From contig WBUG01000013.1 in the NCBI GenBank assembly GCA_008933835.1, forward strand, positions 1 to 59,525: 59,525 bases of DNA, in the 5' to 3' direction. Under the pieces are notes generated by a model, which saw only the letters and a program-made list of their open reading frames with translations, did not search any database and was not told where the DNA came from. Positions within the stretch are counted from its first letter, which is position 1. Each line of letters opens with the position of its first letter. The position numbers were made by a program, and so were the translations under genes. Of the stretch, positions 49,541 through 57,956 are shown one piece after another. The stretch is from Bacteroidota bacterium (GTDB lineage Bacteria > Bacteroidota > Ignavibacteria > UBA10030 > UBA8401).

Positions 49541-49807
49541 ATGACAACGATGCTCAGCGATCTGTATAATAAAAAGGGAACGCAGCGGAACGGGCGGTTC
49601 GTCATCCTGCCGAAGTGCAAGGGATGCCAGCACTGCCAGTCCATCGCGCACGACAACATCATTTACGACACCGCCACCGGAAAATGCACCATCTGTGAAC
49701 AGCCGGTGGAGGATGCCGACGTGACCGCGTTCCTGAAAGCGCACTACGGCTGTCCCAACGACGCGTTCCGTGATAAGACCGACGTGTCGGACGAGGCGAT
49801 GGATTAA
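49541..49807 (+). CDS. Cys-rich ferredoxin-like protein with unusual cysteine spacing
   Basis: 88 residues from ATG 49541; a GTG at 49514 would add nine residues. Six cysteines: C26, C29 and C32 form CxxCxxC (CKGCQHC), C49 and C52 form CxxC, and C71 is followed by Pro in YGCPNDAF. A normal [4Fe-4S] ferredoxin has CxxCxxCxxxCP, so here ~38 residues, including an extra CxxC, separate the third Cys from the Cys-Pro. It could carry an iron-sulfur cluster or zinc. It lies 19 nt before the CoA-transferase gene, so electron transfer or a structural role in acetate/acyl-CoA metabolism is possible. No confident family. Confidence 0.7.
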   Translation: MTTMLSDLYNKKGTQRNGRFVILPKCKGCQHCQSIAHDNIIYDTATGKCTICEQPVEDADVTAFLKAHYGCPNDAFRDKTDVSDEAMD

Positions 49808-49826
49808 CCCAGAGACCAGGAAACGC

Positions 49827-51170
49827 ATGCGACGCGCATACCGAAATCATACGCTCAGTTCGTACCCCCGCATCAACTATACGAACGAATACGCCTCCAA
49901 GTGCATCCCGATGGACCAGGCGGCTTCGCTGGTGACCTCCGGGGACAACGTGTACATCAGCGGGAACGCCGCCTCGCCCACCGATTTCATGAAGGCGCTC
50001 GCGAAGCGGAAGGAGGTCCTGACGGGGGTCTCCATCTACCATATCCTGCTGCTGGGGGAGAATCCCATCGCCGACCCCTCGTTCCAGGGGCATATCCAGC
50101 ATGCCGCGTTCTTCATCGGCCACACCGAACGCGAAGCGGTGCTGCGCGGCCAGGCGGACTACATCCCCATCTTCCTCTCCGAGGTCCCGTCGGTCATCTC
50201 CTCCGGCGCCATTCCGATGGACGTGGTCTTCGTCATGGTCTCCCCGCCGGACGAGTTCGGCTTCATGAGCCTCGGCGTGGAATGCGCCGCGTCGAAGTCC
50301 GCCGTGGAGTTCGGCAAGAAGATCATCGTGCAGGTGAACGAGAACATGCCCCGCACGCACGGCGACACGTTCGTGCACGTGTCGGACGTCGACTTCATCG
50401 TGGAGCACGCGCACCCGCTGGTGGAACTGGAGATCCCCGAGTTCACCGACGTGGAGCGCCGCATCGCGCAGTACATCGCCCCGCTCATCGAGGACGGCTC
50501 CACCATGCAGCTCGGCATCGGCGGCATCCCCAATGCGGTGCTCTCCGAGCTCGAAGGGAAACGCGACCTCGGCATCCACACCGAGATGGTGTCGGACGGC
50601 GTGCTGCACGCCATCGAGAAAGGGATCGTCACCAACGCCGCCAAGACCTTCCATCCGAAGAAGGCGGTCGCCACCTTCACGCTCGGCACCCGCCGGCTGT
50701 ACGAGTTCGTCAACGACAACCCGATGTTCGAGTTCCTCCCGTCGGACTACACGAACAATCCCGCCATCATCGCGCGGAACGACAAGATGGTCTCCATCAA
50801 CTCCGCGCTGGAGGTGGACGTCACCGGCCAGGTGTGCGCCGATTCGATGGGACCGGCCATCTTCAGCGGGTTCGGCGGTCAGCTCGACTTCGTTCGCGGC
50901 TCCTCCGCCTCGAAGGGGGGCAAGGCCATCATCGCCCTCCCCTCCACCGCCAAGGACGGTGCCATCACGCGCATCGTGCCGTACCTCAAGCACGGCGCCG
51001 GCGTCGTCACCACCCGCGGCGACGTCCGCTACGTGGTGACCGAGTTCGGCGTGGCCTCGCTGTTCGGGAAGAACCTCCGCCAGCGGGCGGAAGCGCTCGT
51101 CAACATCGCCCATCCGGCGCACCGCGACGAACTGGAGAAGGAAGTGCGAAAACGGTTCGGAGGAAAATAA
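49827..51170 (+). CDS. Acetyl-CoA hydrolase/CoA-transferase (4-hydroxybutyrate CoA-transferase family)
   Basis: 447 residues from ATG 49827. The Cat1/AbfT-type fold is shown by GDNVYISGNAASPTDFMKAL, MQLGIGGIPNAVLSEL, DLGIHTEMVSDGVLHAIEKG (with the conserved region of the catalytic Glu), and GFGGQLDFVRGSSASKGGKA. The C-terminal TEFGVASLFGKNLRQRAEALVNIAHP is also typical. It moves CoA between acetate and another acyl group, or hydrolyses acetyl-CoA, in the cytoplasm. Substrate cannot be fixed from sequence. Its neighbours are a Cys-rich protein, a small helical protein and a universal stress protein. Confidence 0.93.
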   Translation: MRRAYRNHTLSSYPRINYTNEYASKCIPMDQAASLVTSGDNVYISGNAASPTDFMKALAKRKEVLTGVSIYHILLLGENPIADPSFQGHIQHAAFFIGHTEREAVLRGQADYIPIFLSEVPSVISSGAIPMDVVFVMVSPPDEFGFMSLGVECAASKSAVEFGKKIIVQVNENMPRTHGDTFVHVSDVDFIVEHAHPLVELEIPEFTDVERRIAQYIAPLIEDGSTMQLGIGGIPNAVLSELEGKRDLGIHTEMVSDGVLHAIEKGIVTNAAKTFHPKKAVATFTLGTRRLYEFVNDNPMFEFLPSDYTNNPAIIARNDKMVSINSALEVDVTGQVCADSMGPAIFSGFGGQLDFVRGSSASKGGKAIIALPSTAKDGAITRIVPYLKHGAGVVTTRGDVRYVVTEFGVASLFGKNLRQRAEALVNIAHPAHRDELEKEVRKRFGGK

Positions 51171-51188
51171 TTGACGAAGGAATCCACC

Positions 51189-51428
51189 ATGCTCTCCTCG
51201 GACATCGAATCCATCCTCGACGACCAGAAGTCGCTCAGCGCGCTCTCGCTGGAGGTGGAACGGGTGCTCCGTTTCTATGAGGAGCATCCCAACTACCCGC
51301 TGGACATCTCCAAGCTCCGGGCGAAGGTGATGGAAGTGTACTCGAAGGTCAACAAATCCATCACGGATTTGCAGCGCCTGCAGGGGAGCGGCGGTCCGTC
51401 GGCCCACCGGGAGGGTGACGCGTCATGA
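51189..51428 (+). CDS. Small helical protein of unknown function
   Basis: 79 residues from ATG 51189, preceded by GAAGGA at 7-nt spacing; an in-frame TTG at 51171 is a weaker alternative. The sequence is predicted to be mostly helical (SALSLEVERVLRFYEEHP, ISKLRAKVMEVYSKVNKS), with a conserved-looking HPNYPLDI turn, and no signal peptide, membrane segment or metal motif. The stop overlaps the universal stress protein start, so it is co-translated with it. I do not recognise the family. Confidence 0.7.
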   Translation: MLSSDIESILDDQKSLSALSLEVERVLRFYEEHPNYPLDISKLRAKVMEVYSKVNKSITDLQRLQGSGGPSAHREGDAS

Positions 51429-51910
51429 AACTGCGGAAGGTGCTGGTCACCACCGATCTGTCGGACGAGTCGCGCTCCGCCGTCGAGTACGCCGCATGGC
51501 TCGCCGAAGGGCACGGCGCCGAAGTGGTCCTGCTCTACTGCGTGGACAACATCCCGTCCGTCGCCTACCATACGGTGGACCTCACCTTCGACCGGTTCCG
51601 GGAGGAGCTCGTCCGGCAGGAACGCCGGCGTTTGGACGCGTTCGCCGCGTCGTTCGGGAAACGGCTTCCCGTCCCCCTCACGGTGGTGATGACCGAAGGG
51701 AACGCCTCCGCGGCCATCCTCCGTTATGCGGAGAAGCACCGCATCGACCAGATCGTCATGAACACGCACGGCCGCACCGGCATCCAGCATGCGGTGCTCG
51801 GCAGCATCGCCGAAAAAGTGGTCCGGCACGCCCCGTGTCCCGTCACCACAATCCGTTCGGCTTCGCCTCCGCGCCCGCGTTCTTCGGGCAAACGCGTTTC
51901 ATCCCGATAA
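51425..51910 (+). CDS. Universal stress protein (UspA family)
   Basis: 161 residues. KVLVTTDLSDESRSAVEYAA is the family N-terminus, and the ATP-binding motif GRTGIQHAVLGSIAEKVVRHAPCPV is intact, so this is probably the ATP-binding class. A basic, Pro/Ser-rich tail of ~18 residues extends beyond the fold. Usp proteins accumulate in growth arrest and stress. It is coupled to the small helical protein gene and ends at a strong terminator. Confidence 0.93.
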   Translation: MKLRKVLVTTDLSDESRSAVEYAAWLAEGHGAEVVLLYCVDNIPSVAYHTVDLTFDRFREELVRQERRRLDAFAASFGKRLPVPLTVVMTEGNASAAILRYAEKHRIDQIVMNTHGRTGIQHAVLGSIAEKVVRHAPCPVTTIRSASPPRPRSSGKRVSSR

Positions 51911-51930
51911 CATCTCTCCTCCTCCCCCCA

Positions 51931-51961
51931 AATCCCCCGCAGGCTGTTTGTGCGGGGGATT
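51931..51961 (+). terminator. Hairpin terminator after the universal stress gene
   Basis: AATCCCCCGCA (51931-51941) pairs with TGCGGGGGATT (51951-51961) over a 9-nt loop, followed by CCTCTTTTATT. The stem is strong with a modest T-tract. Confidence 0.85.
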
Positions 51962-52037
51962 CCTCTTTTATTCCGCTTTTTCGACCGTTCGGCGCCGTTC
52001 GATACCGGCCGGCCGCCTCCGATTTACGCCCGTCTAA

Positions 52038-52068
52038 TTGTTTTTCGGATGATAAAGAAGTATATTTC
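52038..52068 (+). promoter_or_regulatory. Putative promoter for the yggS operon
   Basis: TTG (52038-52040) and TATATTTC (52061-52068) with 23-nt start-to-start spacing. The transcript would begin about 10 nt before ATG 52085, giving a very short leader. Confidence 0.55.
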
Positions 52069-52084
52069 CGCTTCACCTTGAAGC

Positions 52085-52771
52085 ATGGTCGCCGAAAACC
52101 TTCAATATCTGAGGGAAAACCTCGCGAATACATGTGTTCGCATCGGGAGGGACCCGCAATCCGTTGATTTGATTGCAGTTAGCAAGACCTTTCCGGCTGA
52201 GCGCATCGAAGAAGCGTTAGCGGCCGGACTCACCGATTTCGGCGAAAATTACGTTCAGGAGATGGCGGAGAAACGCAAACAGCTTGACGGGCGCGGCATC
52301 CGCTGGCATTGCATCGGACATCTCCAGAGCAACAAAGTGAAGTACATCATCGACTGGGTCCACCTCATCCATTCGGTGGACAGTATCGCACTGGCGGAAG
52401 AGGTCCAGAAGCGTTCTCTGAAGGCGGGAAAACGGACCGACGTGCTCATCGAGGTGAACACTTCGAGAGAGGCCACCAAGTTCGGCGTGGCGCCGGCGGA
52501 TGCCGAAGAGCTCGTACGCCGCGTCCGCGCAATGCCCGACATCCGGGTGAGAGGGTTGATGACCATCGGTCCCTTCACCGACGACCGCGGACGGTCCCGC
52601 GAAGCGTTCCGGACGCTGCGGACCCTCTTCGACGGGATGAACGCCCGGACCGGGGAACCGATGACCGTCCTCTCCATGGGCATGACGCACGATTACACGG
52701 TCGCCCTCGAAGAGGGGGCCACGATGCTCCGCATCGGCACCGCGCTCTTCGGACCGCGGAGCGCCGCATAA
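52085..52771 (+). CDS. yggS: YggS/PLPBP-family pyridoxal-phosphate homeostasis protein
   Basis: 228 residues, single-domain alanine-racemase-like barrel. PLP attaches at K34 in DLIAVSKTFPAER. Other signatures are FGENYVQEMAEK, WHCIGHLQSNKVKYII, RVRGLMTIGPF and SMGMTHDYTVALEEGATMLRIGTALFGPR. Members bind PLP and buffer its supply and amino-acid/2-oxoacid homeostasis without catalysis. Base composition at the 5' end is slightly less GC-rich than in neighbouring genes. It heads a run that continues with DivIVA, an arrangement often seen for yggS near division genes. Confidence 0.95.
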   Translation: MVAENLQYLRENLANTCVRIGRDPQSVDLIAVSKTFPAERIEEALAAGLTDFGENYVQEMAEKRKQLDGRGIRWHCIGHLQSNKVKYIIDWVHLIHSVDSIALAEEVQKRSLKAGKRTDVLIEVNTSREATKFGVAPADAEELVRRVRAMPDIRVRGLMTIGPFTDDRGRSREAFRTLRTLFDGMNARTGEPMTVLSMGMTHDYTVALEEGATMLRIGTALFGPRSAA

Positions 52772-52823
52772 CCTACGAGCCGCGCCGGACGCTCCGGCGG
52801 ACGACAATCAACCAGGAGGCAGC

Positions 52824-53351
52824 ATGAAGATCACTCCGCTCGACATCAAGAAGCAGGAGTTCAAGAAGGTGCTCCGCGGGTACGACCCCATCGAGGTGGA
52901 CGCGTTCCTCGACACGCTCTCGAACGAGTTCTCCGAGCTGCTGAAACAGTCGAAGGAGCTCCGCGAGGAGTACCTCGAGATGGAGATCCAGCTCCGCGAC
53001 TACCGTCAGAAGGAGCGCGACCTGCAGCAGATCCTGATGCAGGCGCAGGAGACGAGCGCGCGCTCCATCGAGAACTCCCGCAAGGAGGCCGAGCTCATCA
53101 TCCAGGAGGCGGAGCTGAAGGCGAGCCAGATCATCGACCATGCCCGCATGGACGTGATGCGCACCCGCGAGGAGCTGGCGAACCTCCGCGCGAAGAAGGA
53201 GGTGCTCATCAGCCGCCTGAAAGTGCTCCTCAATTCCGAGATCGAGATGATCCGCTCCCTGGAGGCGGACGACGAGGCGCACGGCGGAGAGTCCGCTCCG
53301 GCGCCGGTCCGGGAATCGTTCCGCATCGACGACGTACTGAAGAAACTCTGA
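52824..53351 (+). CDS. DivIVA-domain coiled-coil protein
   Basis: 175 residues. The N-terminal DivIVA signature is [20 protein letters not shown] followed by [15 protein letters not shown] long, charged coiled coil covers about 30-145 ([40 protein letters not shown]), ending in a short tail. AGGAGG precedes ATG 52824. DivIVA-like proteins sense membrane curvature and organise poles and septa. In Gram-negative relatives the role is less clear. The stop overlaps the next start as TGATG. Confidence 0.92.
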   Translation: MKITPLDIKKQEFKKVLRGYDPIEVDAFLDTLSNEFSELLKQSKELREEYLEMEIQLRDYRQKERDLQQILMQAQETSARSIENSRKEAELIIQEAELKASQIIDHARMDVMRTREELANLRAKKEVLISRLKVLLNSEIEMIRSLEADDEAHGGESAPAPVRESFRIDDVLKKL

Positions 53352-54172
53352 TGTCACGACTACTGTCCATGATCGACGAGACCGTCTCGTTCCTCCGCAC
53401 CCGCACCGCGGCGCGTCCCGCCGTCGGCATCATCCTCGGCACCGGTCTCGGCGGCCTGGTGAAGGAGATCGCGGCGGAGACGGTGATCGACTACGCCGAG
53501 ATACCGCACTTTCCGGTGTCGACGGTCGAATCGCACAAGGGGAAGCTCATCGTCGGCACGCTCGGCGGCAAGTCCGTCGTGGCGATGCAGGGACGCTTCC
53601 ACTACTACGAAGGCTACACGATGGGGCAGGTCACCTACCCGGTGCGCGTGATGAAGGCGCTCGGCGTGGAGACCCTCCTCATCTCCAACGCGGCGGGCGG
53701 CATGAACCCCCTCTTCTCCAAGGGGGACATCATGCTCATCACGGACCACATCAATCTGCTGGGGGACAATCCCCTCATCGGACCGAACGAGGATACGCTC
53801 GGACCGCGGTTCCCCGACATGTCCGAGCCCTATTCCCGCGAGCTCATCGCCCTGGCCGAGCGCGTCGCGCTGGACCTGAAGGTGCGGCTCCAGAAAGGGG
53901 TCTTCGTCGCGCTCACCGGTCCCACGATGGAGACCCGTGCGGAGTACCGCTTCCTCCGCACCATCGGCGCCGATGTGGTGGGCATGTCCACCGTCCCCGA
54001 GGTCATCGTCGCCGTCCACCAATCCATGCGCGTCCTGGGATTCTCCATCATGACGGACGAATGCTTCCCCGACGCGCTCAAGCCGGTCTCGCTGCAGGAG
54101 GTCATCGCCGTCGCGAACCAGGCCGAACCGAAACTGACCGCGGTCATGAAAGAGGTCGTCACGAGGTTGTAA
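53351..54172 (+). CDS. punA: Purine-nucleoside phosphorylase (trimeric class)
   Basis: 273 residues, the length of the trimeric PNP family. [15 protein letters not shown] is the phosphate loop, [18 protein letters not shown] and [16 protein letters not shown] follow, and [25 protein letters not shown] and [16 protein letters not shown] (with TDECFP further on) define the active site. It cleaves (deoxy)inosine/guanosine to a base and a ribose 1-phosphate in purine salvage. It starts within the DivIVA stop codon and ileS follows 3 nt after its end. Confidence 0.95.
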   Translation: MSRLLSMIDETVSFLRTRTAARPAVGIILGTGLGGLVKEIAAETVIDYAEIPHFPVSTVESHKGKLIVGTLGGKSVVAMQGRFHYYEGYTMGQVTYPVRVMKALGVETLLISNAAGGMNPLFSKGDIMLITDHINLLGDNPLIGPNEDTLGPRFPDMSEPYSRELIALAERVALDLKVRLQKGVFVALTGPTMETRAEYRFLRTIGADVVGMSTVPEVIVAVHQSMRVLGFSIMTDECFPDALKPVSLQEVIAVANQAEPKLTAVMKEVVTRL

Positions 54173-54175
54173 CCG

Positions 54176-57100
54176 ATGTTCAAGGAACTCACCGATAAGA
54201 TCAACTACGCCGACGTCGAGAAGTCGGTCCTGGCGAACTGGGAATCCGGGCGCATCTTCGAAGCGTCCGTCTCCGAACGCGCGGGAGGCCCGGCCTTCAC
54301 CTTCTTCGAGGGGCCGCCGACCGCCAACGGACGGCCGGGCATCCACCACATGATGGCCCGCACGCTGAAGGACGCCTTCTGCCGGTACAAGACCATGACC
54401 GGCCACCAGGTGCACCGCAAGGCGGGCTGGGACACGCACGGTCTTCCGGTCGAGATCGAGGTCGAGAAACAGATCGGCATCAAGCACAAGGACGAGATCC
54501 TCGACTACGGCGTGGAGAAGTTCAACCGGCTCTGCAAGGAGTCGGTGTGGAAGTACAAGGCGGACTGGGAGAAGCTGACGCGGGAGATGGGGTACTGGGT
54601 CGACCTCAACGAACCGTACGTGACGTTCGAGAACAACTACATCGAATCCATCTGGTGGGCACTGAAGCGGTACTACGACGAGGGGATGATCTACCGCGGC
54701 TACAAGATCCAGCCGTACTGTCCGCGCTGCGAGACGCCCCTCTCCTCGCACGAGGTCGCGCTCGGCTATAAGGACGTGAAGGACCCGAGCGTCTATGTCA
54801 CGATGAAGCTCGCGGACGAACCGAACACTTCGTTCCTCGTCTGGACCACCACGCCGTGGACCCTCATTGCGAACGTCGCGCTGGCGGTCCATCCGGACAT
54901 CGACTACGTGAAGGCGGAGCTGCTCGCCGCCGACGGCGAGGGCACGCGCCCGACCGGCACCTTCCTGATCCTCGCCAAGGACCGACTCCCGGTGCTCAAG
55001 GAGAAGTACGCCGTCGTCGCCGAGATGAAGGGGAAGGAGCTGCTGGGCCGTTCGTACGAACGTCTCTTCAACTACCACACCGTCGCGGAGAAGGGATGGT
55101 ACGTGGTCGCCGGGACGTTCGTCACCACGGACACCGGCTCCGGCATCGTCCACATGGCTCCGGCGTACGGCGAGGACGACTACCAGACCTGCCGCGCCCA
55201 CGGCCTGCCGACCATCCATCCGGTGAACAAGTCCGGCGAGTTCGAGGATGCGGTGACCGACTTCAAGGGGAAGTTCGTGAAGGATGCGGACGCCGACATC
55301 GTGCAGAACCTGAAGGAACGCGGCGTCCTGTACAAGAAGGAACAGTACCTGCACAGCTATCCGCACTGCTGGCGCTGTTCGTCGCCGCTCCTGTACTACG
55401 CCCGCACCTCCTGGTACATCAGCACCACGAAGTACGCCCGCCGCATGATCGACCTCAACAAGGAGATCAACTGGATCCCGAGCGAAGTGGGGGAGGGGCG
55501 CTTCGGCAACTGGCTGGAGGAGAACAAGGACTGGGCGCTGTCGCGCGACCGGTACTGGGGCACGCCGCTTCCGATCTGGGTATCGGAGGACGGGCGCGAG
55601 ATGAAGTGCGTCGGCAGCTTCGAGGAGCTCGTCGGCGCCGAATGGCTGGACGAGCAGGGCGGACCGACCGGACGGACCTTCACGAAGGCGGACATCGCGT
55701 CGCTCGACCCGCACAAGCCCACCGTGGACCGCCTCGCGTTCAAGAGGGCCGGCGGAGGCTACCTGAAGCGGACCTCTGAGCTCATCGACGTGTGGTTCGA
55801 CTCCGGCGCCATGCCGTTCGCGCAGTGGCACTATCCGTTCGAGAACCGCCACATCTTCGAATCGTCCTATCCGGCCGACTTCATCTCCGAGGGCATCGAC
55901 CAGACGCGCGGATGGTTCTATACGCTCCACTCCATCGGAACGTTCCTCTTCGACCGACCGGCGTACAAGAACGTGCTCGTGAACGAGCTCATTCTGGACA
56001 AGAGCGGTCAGAAGATGTCCAAGTCCAAGGGGAACACGGTGGACCCCTTCGGCCTCATCGCCCGGTACGGCGCGGACGCCACGCGGTGGTACCTCGTGTC
56101 GCAGTCGCCCGTCTGGCGCCCCACGCTCTTCGACGAGGAGGGCATCGCCGAGGTGCAGCGGAAGTTCTTCAGCACGCTCGTGAACACCTACTCGTTCTTC
56201 GCGCTCTACGCGAACATCGACGGGTTCGAATATACGGGTCCGAGGGTGCCGGTCGAGGAACGGTCGGAGATCGACCGCTGGATCATCTCGTCGCTCCACT
56301 CCCTTGTGAAGGAATACCGCCGGTACATGGAGGAGTACGACCTGACGAAGGCGTCGCGCGCCATCGCGGACTTCACGCTGGACAACCTGTCGAACTGGTA
56401 CGTGCGCCGCAACCGCCGCCGCTTCTGGAAGAGCGAGAAGGGTCGCGACAAGACCGCCGCCTATCAGACCCTGTTCGAATGTCTCGACACCGTCGTGCGG
56501 CTGGCCGCCCCCATCGCCCCGTTCCTGACGGACGAACTGTACCGGAACCTCCATGCGACGTCCGGCGTCTCCGCCCCCGCATCGGTCCATCTGGCGCTGC
56601 TGCCGGTGGCGGACGAGTCCGTCATCGATCCCGCGCTCGAGCGGCGCATGGACCGCGCCATCCGCATCGTCAGCCTCGTGCGCGCCATGCGGATGAAGTC
56701 CAACATCAAAGTGCGTCAGCCGCTGAAGAGACTGCTGGTGCCGGTGAAGGACCAGGCGGACCGTGCGCTCCTCCGCTCGGTGGAGGAGATCATCCTGGAC
56801 GAGATCAACGTCAAGGAACTGGACGCTTCGCTCGACCAGACCATCATCACGTACCGCATCAAGCCGAACTTCCGGACCCTCGGCGCCAAGTACGGCAAGA
56901 CGACCGCGAAAGTGGCGGAGGCGGTCCGCGCCTTCACGCCGGCACAGGTCGCGGCGCTCCGGGCCGGCGGCACCGTCACCGTGACGGTGGAGGGGGCCGA
57001 GGTCGCCGTGCAGCATGACGACGCCGAGATCGTCGCCGAACAGGTCGCCGGCTGGCTCGTGGAGAGCGACGGCGCCGTCACCGTGGCGCTCGATACGGGG

Positions 57101-57379
57101 ATCACGCCCGAGCTGCGCGACGAAGGGTTCGCCCGCGAGTTCGTGAGCCGCGTCCAGAACCTGCGGAAGGACTCCGGGCTGGAGGTCACGGACCGCATCG
57201 CCATCACCTTCGCGGCCGGCAGCGTTCTCTCCGCCGCATTGAACGGCATGGCGGAGTACATCCGGAGCGAAACGCTCGCGGTCAGTCTTTCCGGCGGCGC
57301 CGTCGCCGGGAGCGCGCGGCGGCAGGAGGAGATCAACGGCGAGCAGTGCGACATCGGCATCGAAAAGATCACCCACTAG
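54176..57379 (+). CDS. ileS: Isoleucyl-tRNA synthetase (long, IleS2-like type)
   Basis: 1067 residues, longer than the ~930 of the E. coli form and in the range of the eukaryote-like type 2. The HIGH motif region reads GPPTANGRPGIHHMMART, so His-Ile-Gly-His is represented by GIHH, as is usual for Bacteroidota enzymes. KMSKSKGN is intact. The editing domain (CP1) carries TSFLVWTTTPWTLIANVAL, and the anticodon-binding domain follows SNWYVRRNRRRFWKS. Type 2 enzymes are typically insensitive to mupirocin. It is essential and sits 3 nt downstream of the PNP gene. Confidence 0.97.
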   Translation: MFKELTDKINYADVEKSVLANWESGRIFEASVSERAGGPAFTFFEGPPTANGRPGIHHMMARTLKDAFCRYKTMTGHQVHRKAGWDTHGLPVEIEVEKQIGIKHKDEILDYGVEKFNRLCKESVWKYKADWEKLTREMGYWVDLNEPYVTFENNYIESIWWALKRYYDEGMIYRGYKIQPYCPRCETPLSSHEVALGYKDVKDPSVYVTMKLADEPNTSFLVWTTTPWTLIANVALAVHPDIDYVKAELLAADGEGTRPTGTFLILAKDRLPVLKEKYAVVAEMKGKELLGRSYERLFNYHTVAEKGWYVVAGTFVTTDTGSGIVHMAPAYGEDDYQTCRAHGLPTIHPVNKSGEFEDAVTDFKGKFVKDADADIVQNLKERGVLYKKEQYLHSYPHCWRCSSPLLYYARTSWYISTTKYARRMIDLNKEINWIPSEVGEGRFGNWLEENKDWALSRDRYWGTPLPIWVSEDGREMKCVGSFEELVGAEWLDEQGGPTGRTFTKADIASLDPHKPTVDRLAFKRAGGGYLKRTSELIDVWFDSGAMPFAQWHYPFENRHIFESSYPADFISEGIDQTRGWFYTLHSIGTFLFDRPAYKNVLVNELILDKSGQKMSKSKGNTVDPFGLIARYGADATRWYLVSQSPVWRPTLFDEEGIAEVQRKFFSTLVNTYSFFALYANIDGFEYTGPRVPVEERSEIDRWIISSLHSLVKEYRRYMEEYDLTKASRAIADFTLDNLSNWYVRRNRRRFWKSEKGRDKTAAYQTLFECLDTVVRLAAPIAPFLTDELYRNLHATSGVSAPASVHLALLPVADESVIDPALERRMDRAIRIVSLVRAMRMKSNIKVRQPLKRLLVPVKDQADRALLRSVEEIILDEINVKELDASLDQTIITYRIKPNFRTLGAKYGKTTAKVAEAVRAFTPAQVAALRAGGTVTVTVEGAEVAVQHDDAEIVAEQVAGWLVESDGAVTVALDTGITPELRDEGFAREFVSRVQNLRKDSGLEVTDRIAITFAAGSVLSAALNGMAEYIRSETLAVSLSGGAVAGSARRQEEINGEQCDIGIEKITH

Positions 57380-57391
57380 CAAGGATCCGAC

Positions 57392-57937
57392 ATGGCAAAG
57401 ACGAAGACCGCGGTGAAGAAGAGACCGGCGAAGACGGCGGCGAAGACGAAGGCCAGAAGCCCGCGTCCCTCCGCGGCCCCGAAAGCGGCGGCGAAGAAGG
57501 CGGCACCGGTTCCGGTCAAGAAGAAGCCGGTGAAGGGGTACAGCGCCCGGGAACTGGAGTACTTCCGGAAGATCATCGTGGAGAAGCGGAAGGAGATCCT
57601 CGAGGAGCTCTCCATCCTGAAGGAGAGCATGATGGACGTGACGACCGGCGAGTACGCCAGCGAGAACTCGACCTACTCCATGCACATGGAGCAGGGGACC
57701 GACGCCATGGAGCGCGAGAAGACCTTCCTCTTCGCCTCGCGCGAAGGGAAGTTCCTCAACTACCTGGACGACGCGCTGCGCCGCATCGAGAAGGGGACGT
57801 ACGGGATGTGCCTGGACTGCATCGACGAACCGAAGAACTACTGCAAGACCTGCCCGCTCATCCCGAAGGAACGCCTGGAGGCGGTCCCGCACGCCCAGCT
57901 CTGCGTGGAGTGCAAGAACCGGAAACAGAAGTTCTGA
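57392..57937 (+). CDS. DksA/TraR-family zinc-finger protein with histone H1-like basic tail
   Basis: 181 residues. Residues 1-48 are almost entirely Lys, Ala, Pro and Arg (for example KTKTAVKKRPAKTAAKTKAR), like the tail of histone H1-type proteins. A DksA-like coiled coil follows (ELEYFRKIIVEKRKEILEEL) with the GTYG motif, then a Cys-rich finger: C140/C143, C151/C154 and C171/C174. Ordinary DksA has only two CxxC pairs ~17 residues apart; here ten extra residues insert a third pair. RLEAVPHAQLCVECK is otherwise canonical. It probably modulates RNA polymerase, perhaps with nucleic-acid binding by the tail. Confidence 0.9.
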   Translation: MAKTKTAVKKRPAKTAAKTKARSPRPSAAPKAAAKKAAPVPVKKKPVKGYSARELEYFRKIIVEKRKEILEELSILKESMMDVTTGEYASENSTYSMHMEQGTDAMEREKTFLFASREGKFLNYLDDALRRIEKGTYGMCLDCIDEPKNYCKTCPLIPKERLEAVPHAQLCVECKNRKQKF

Positions 57938-57956
57938 GCGCGGGAAGGCCGTCAGC

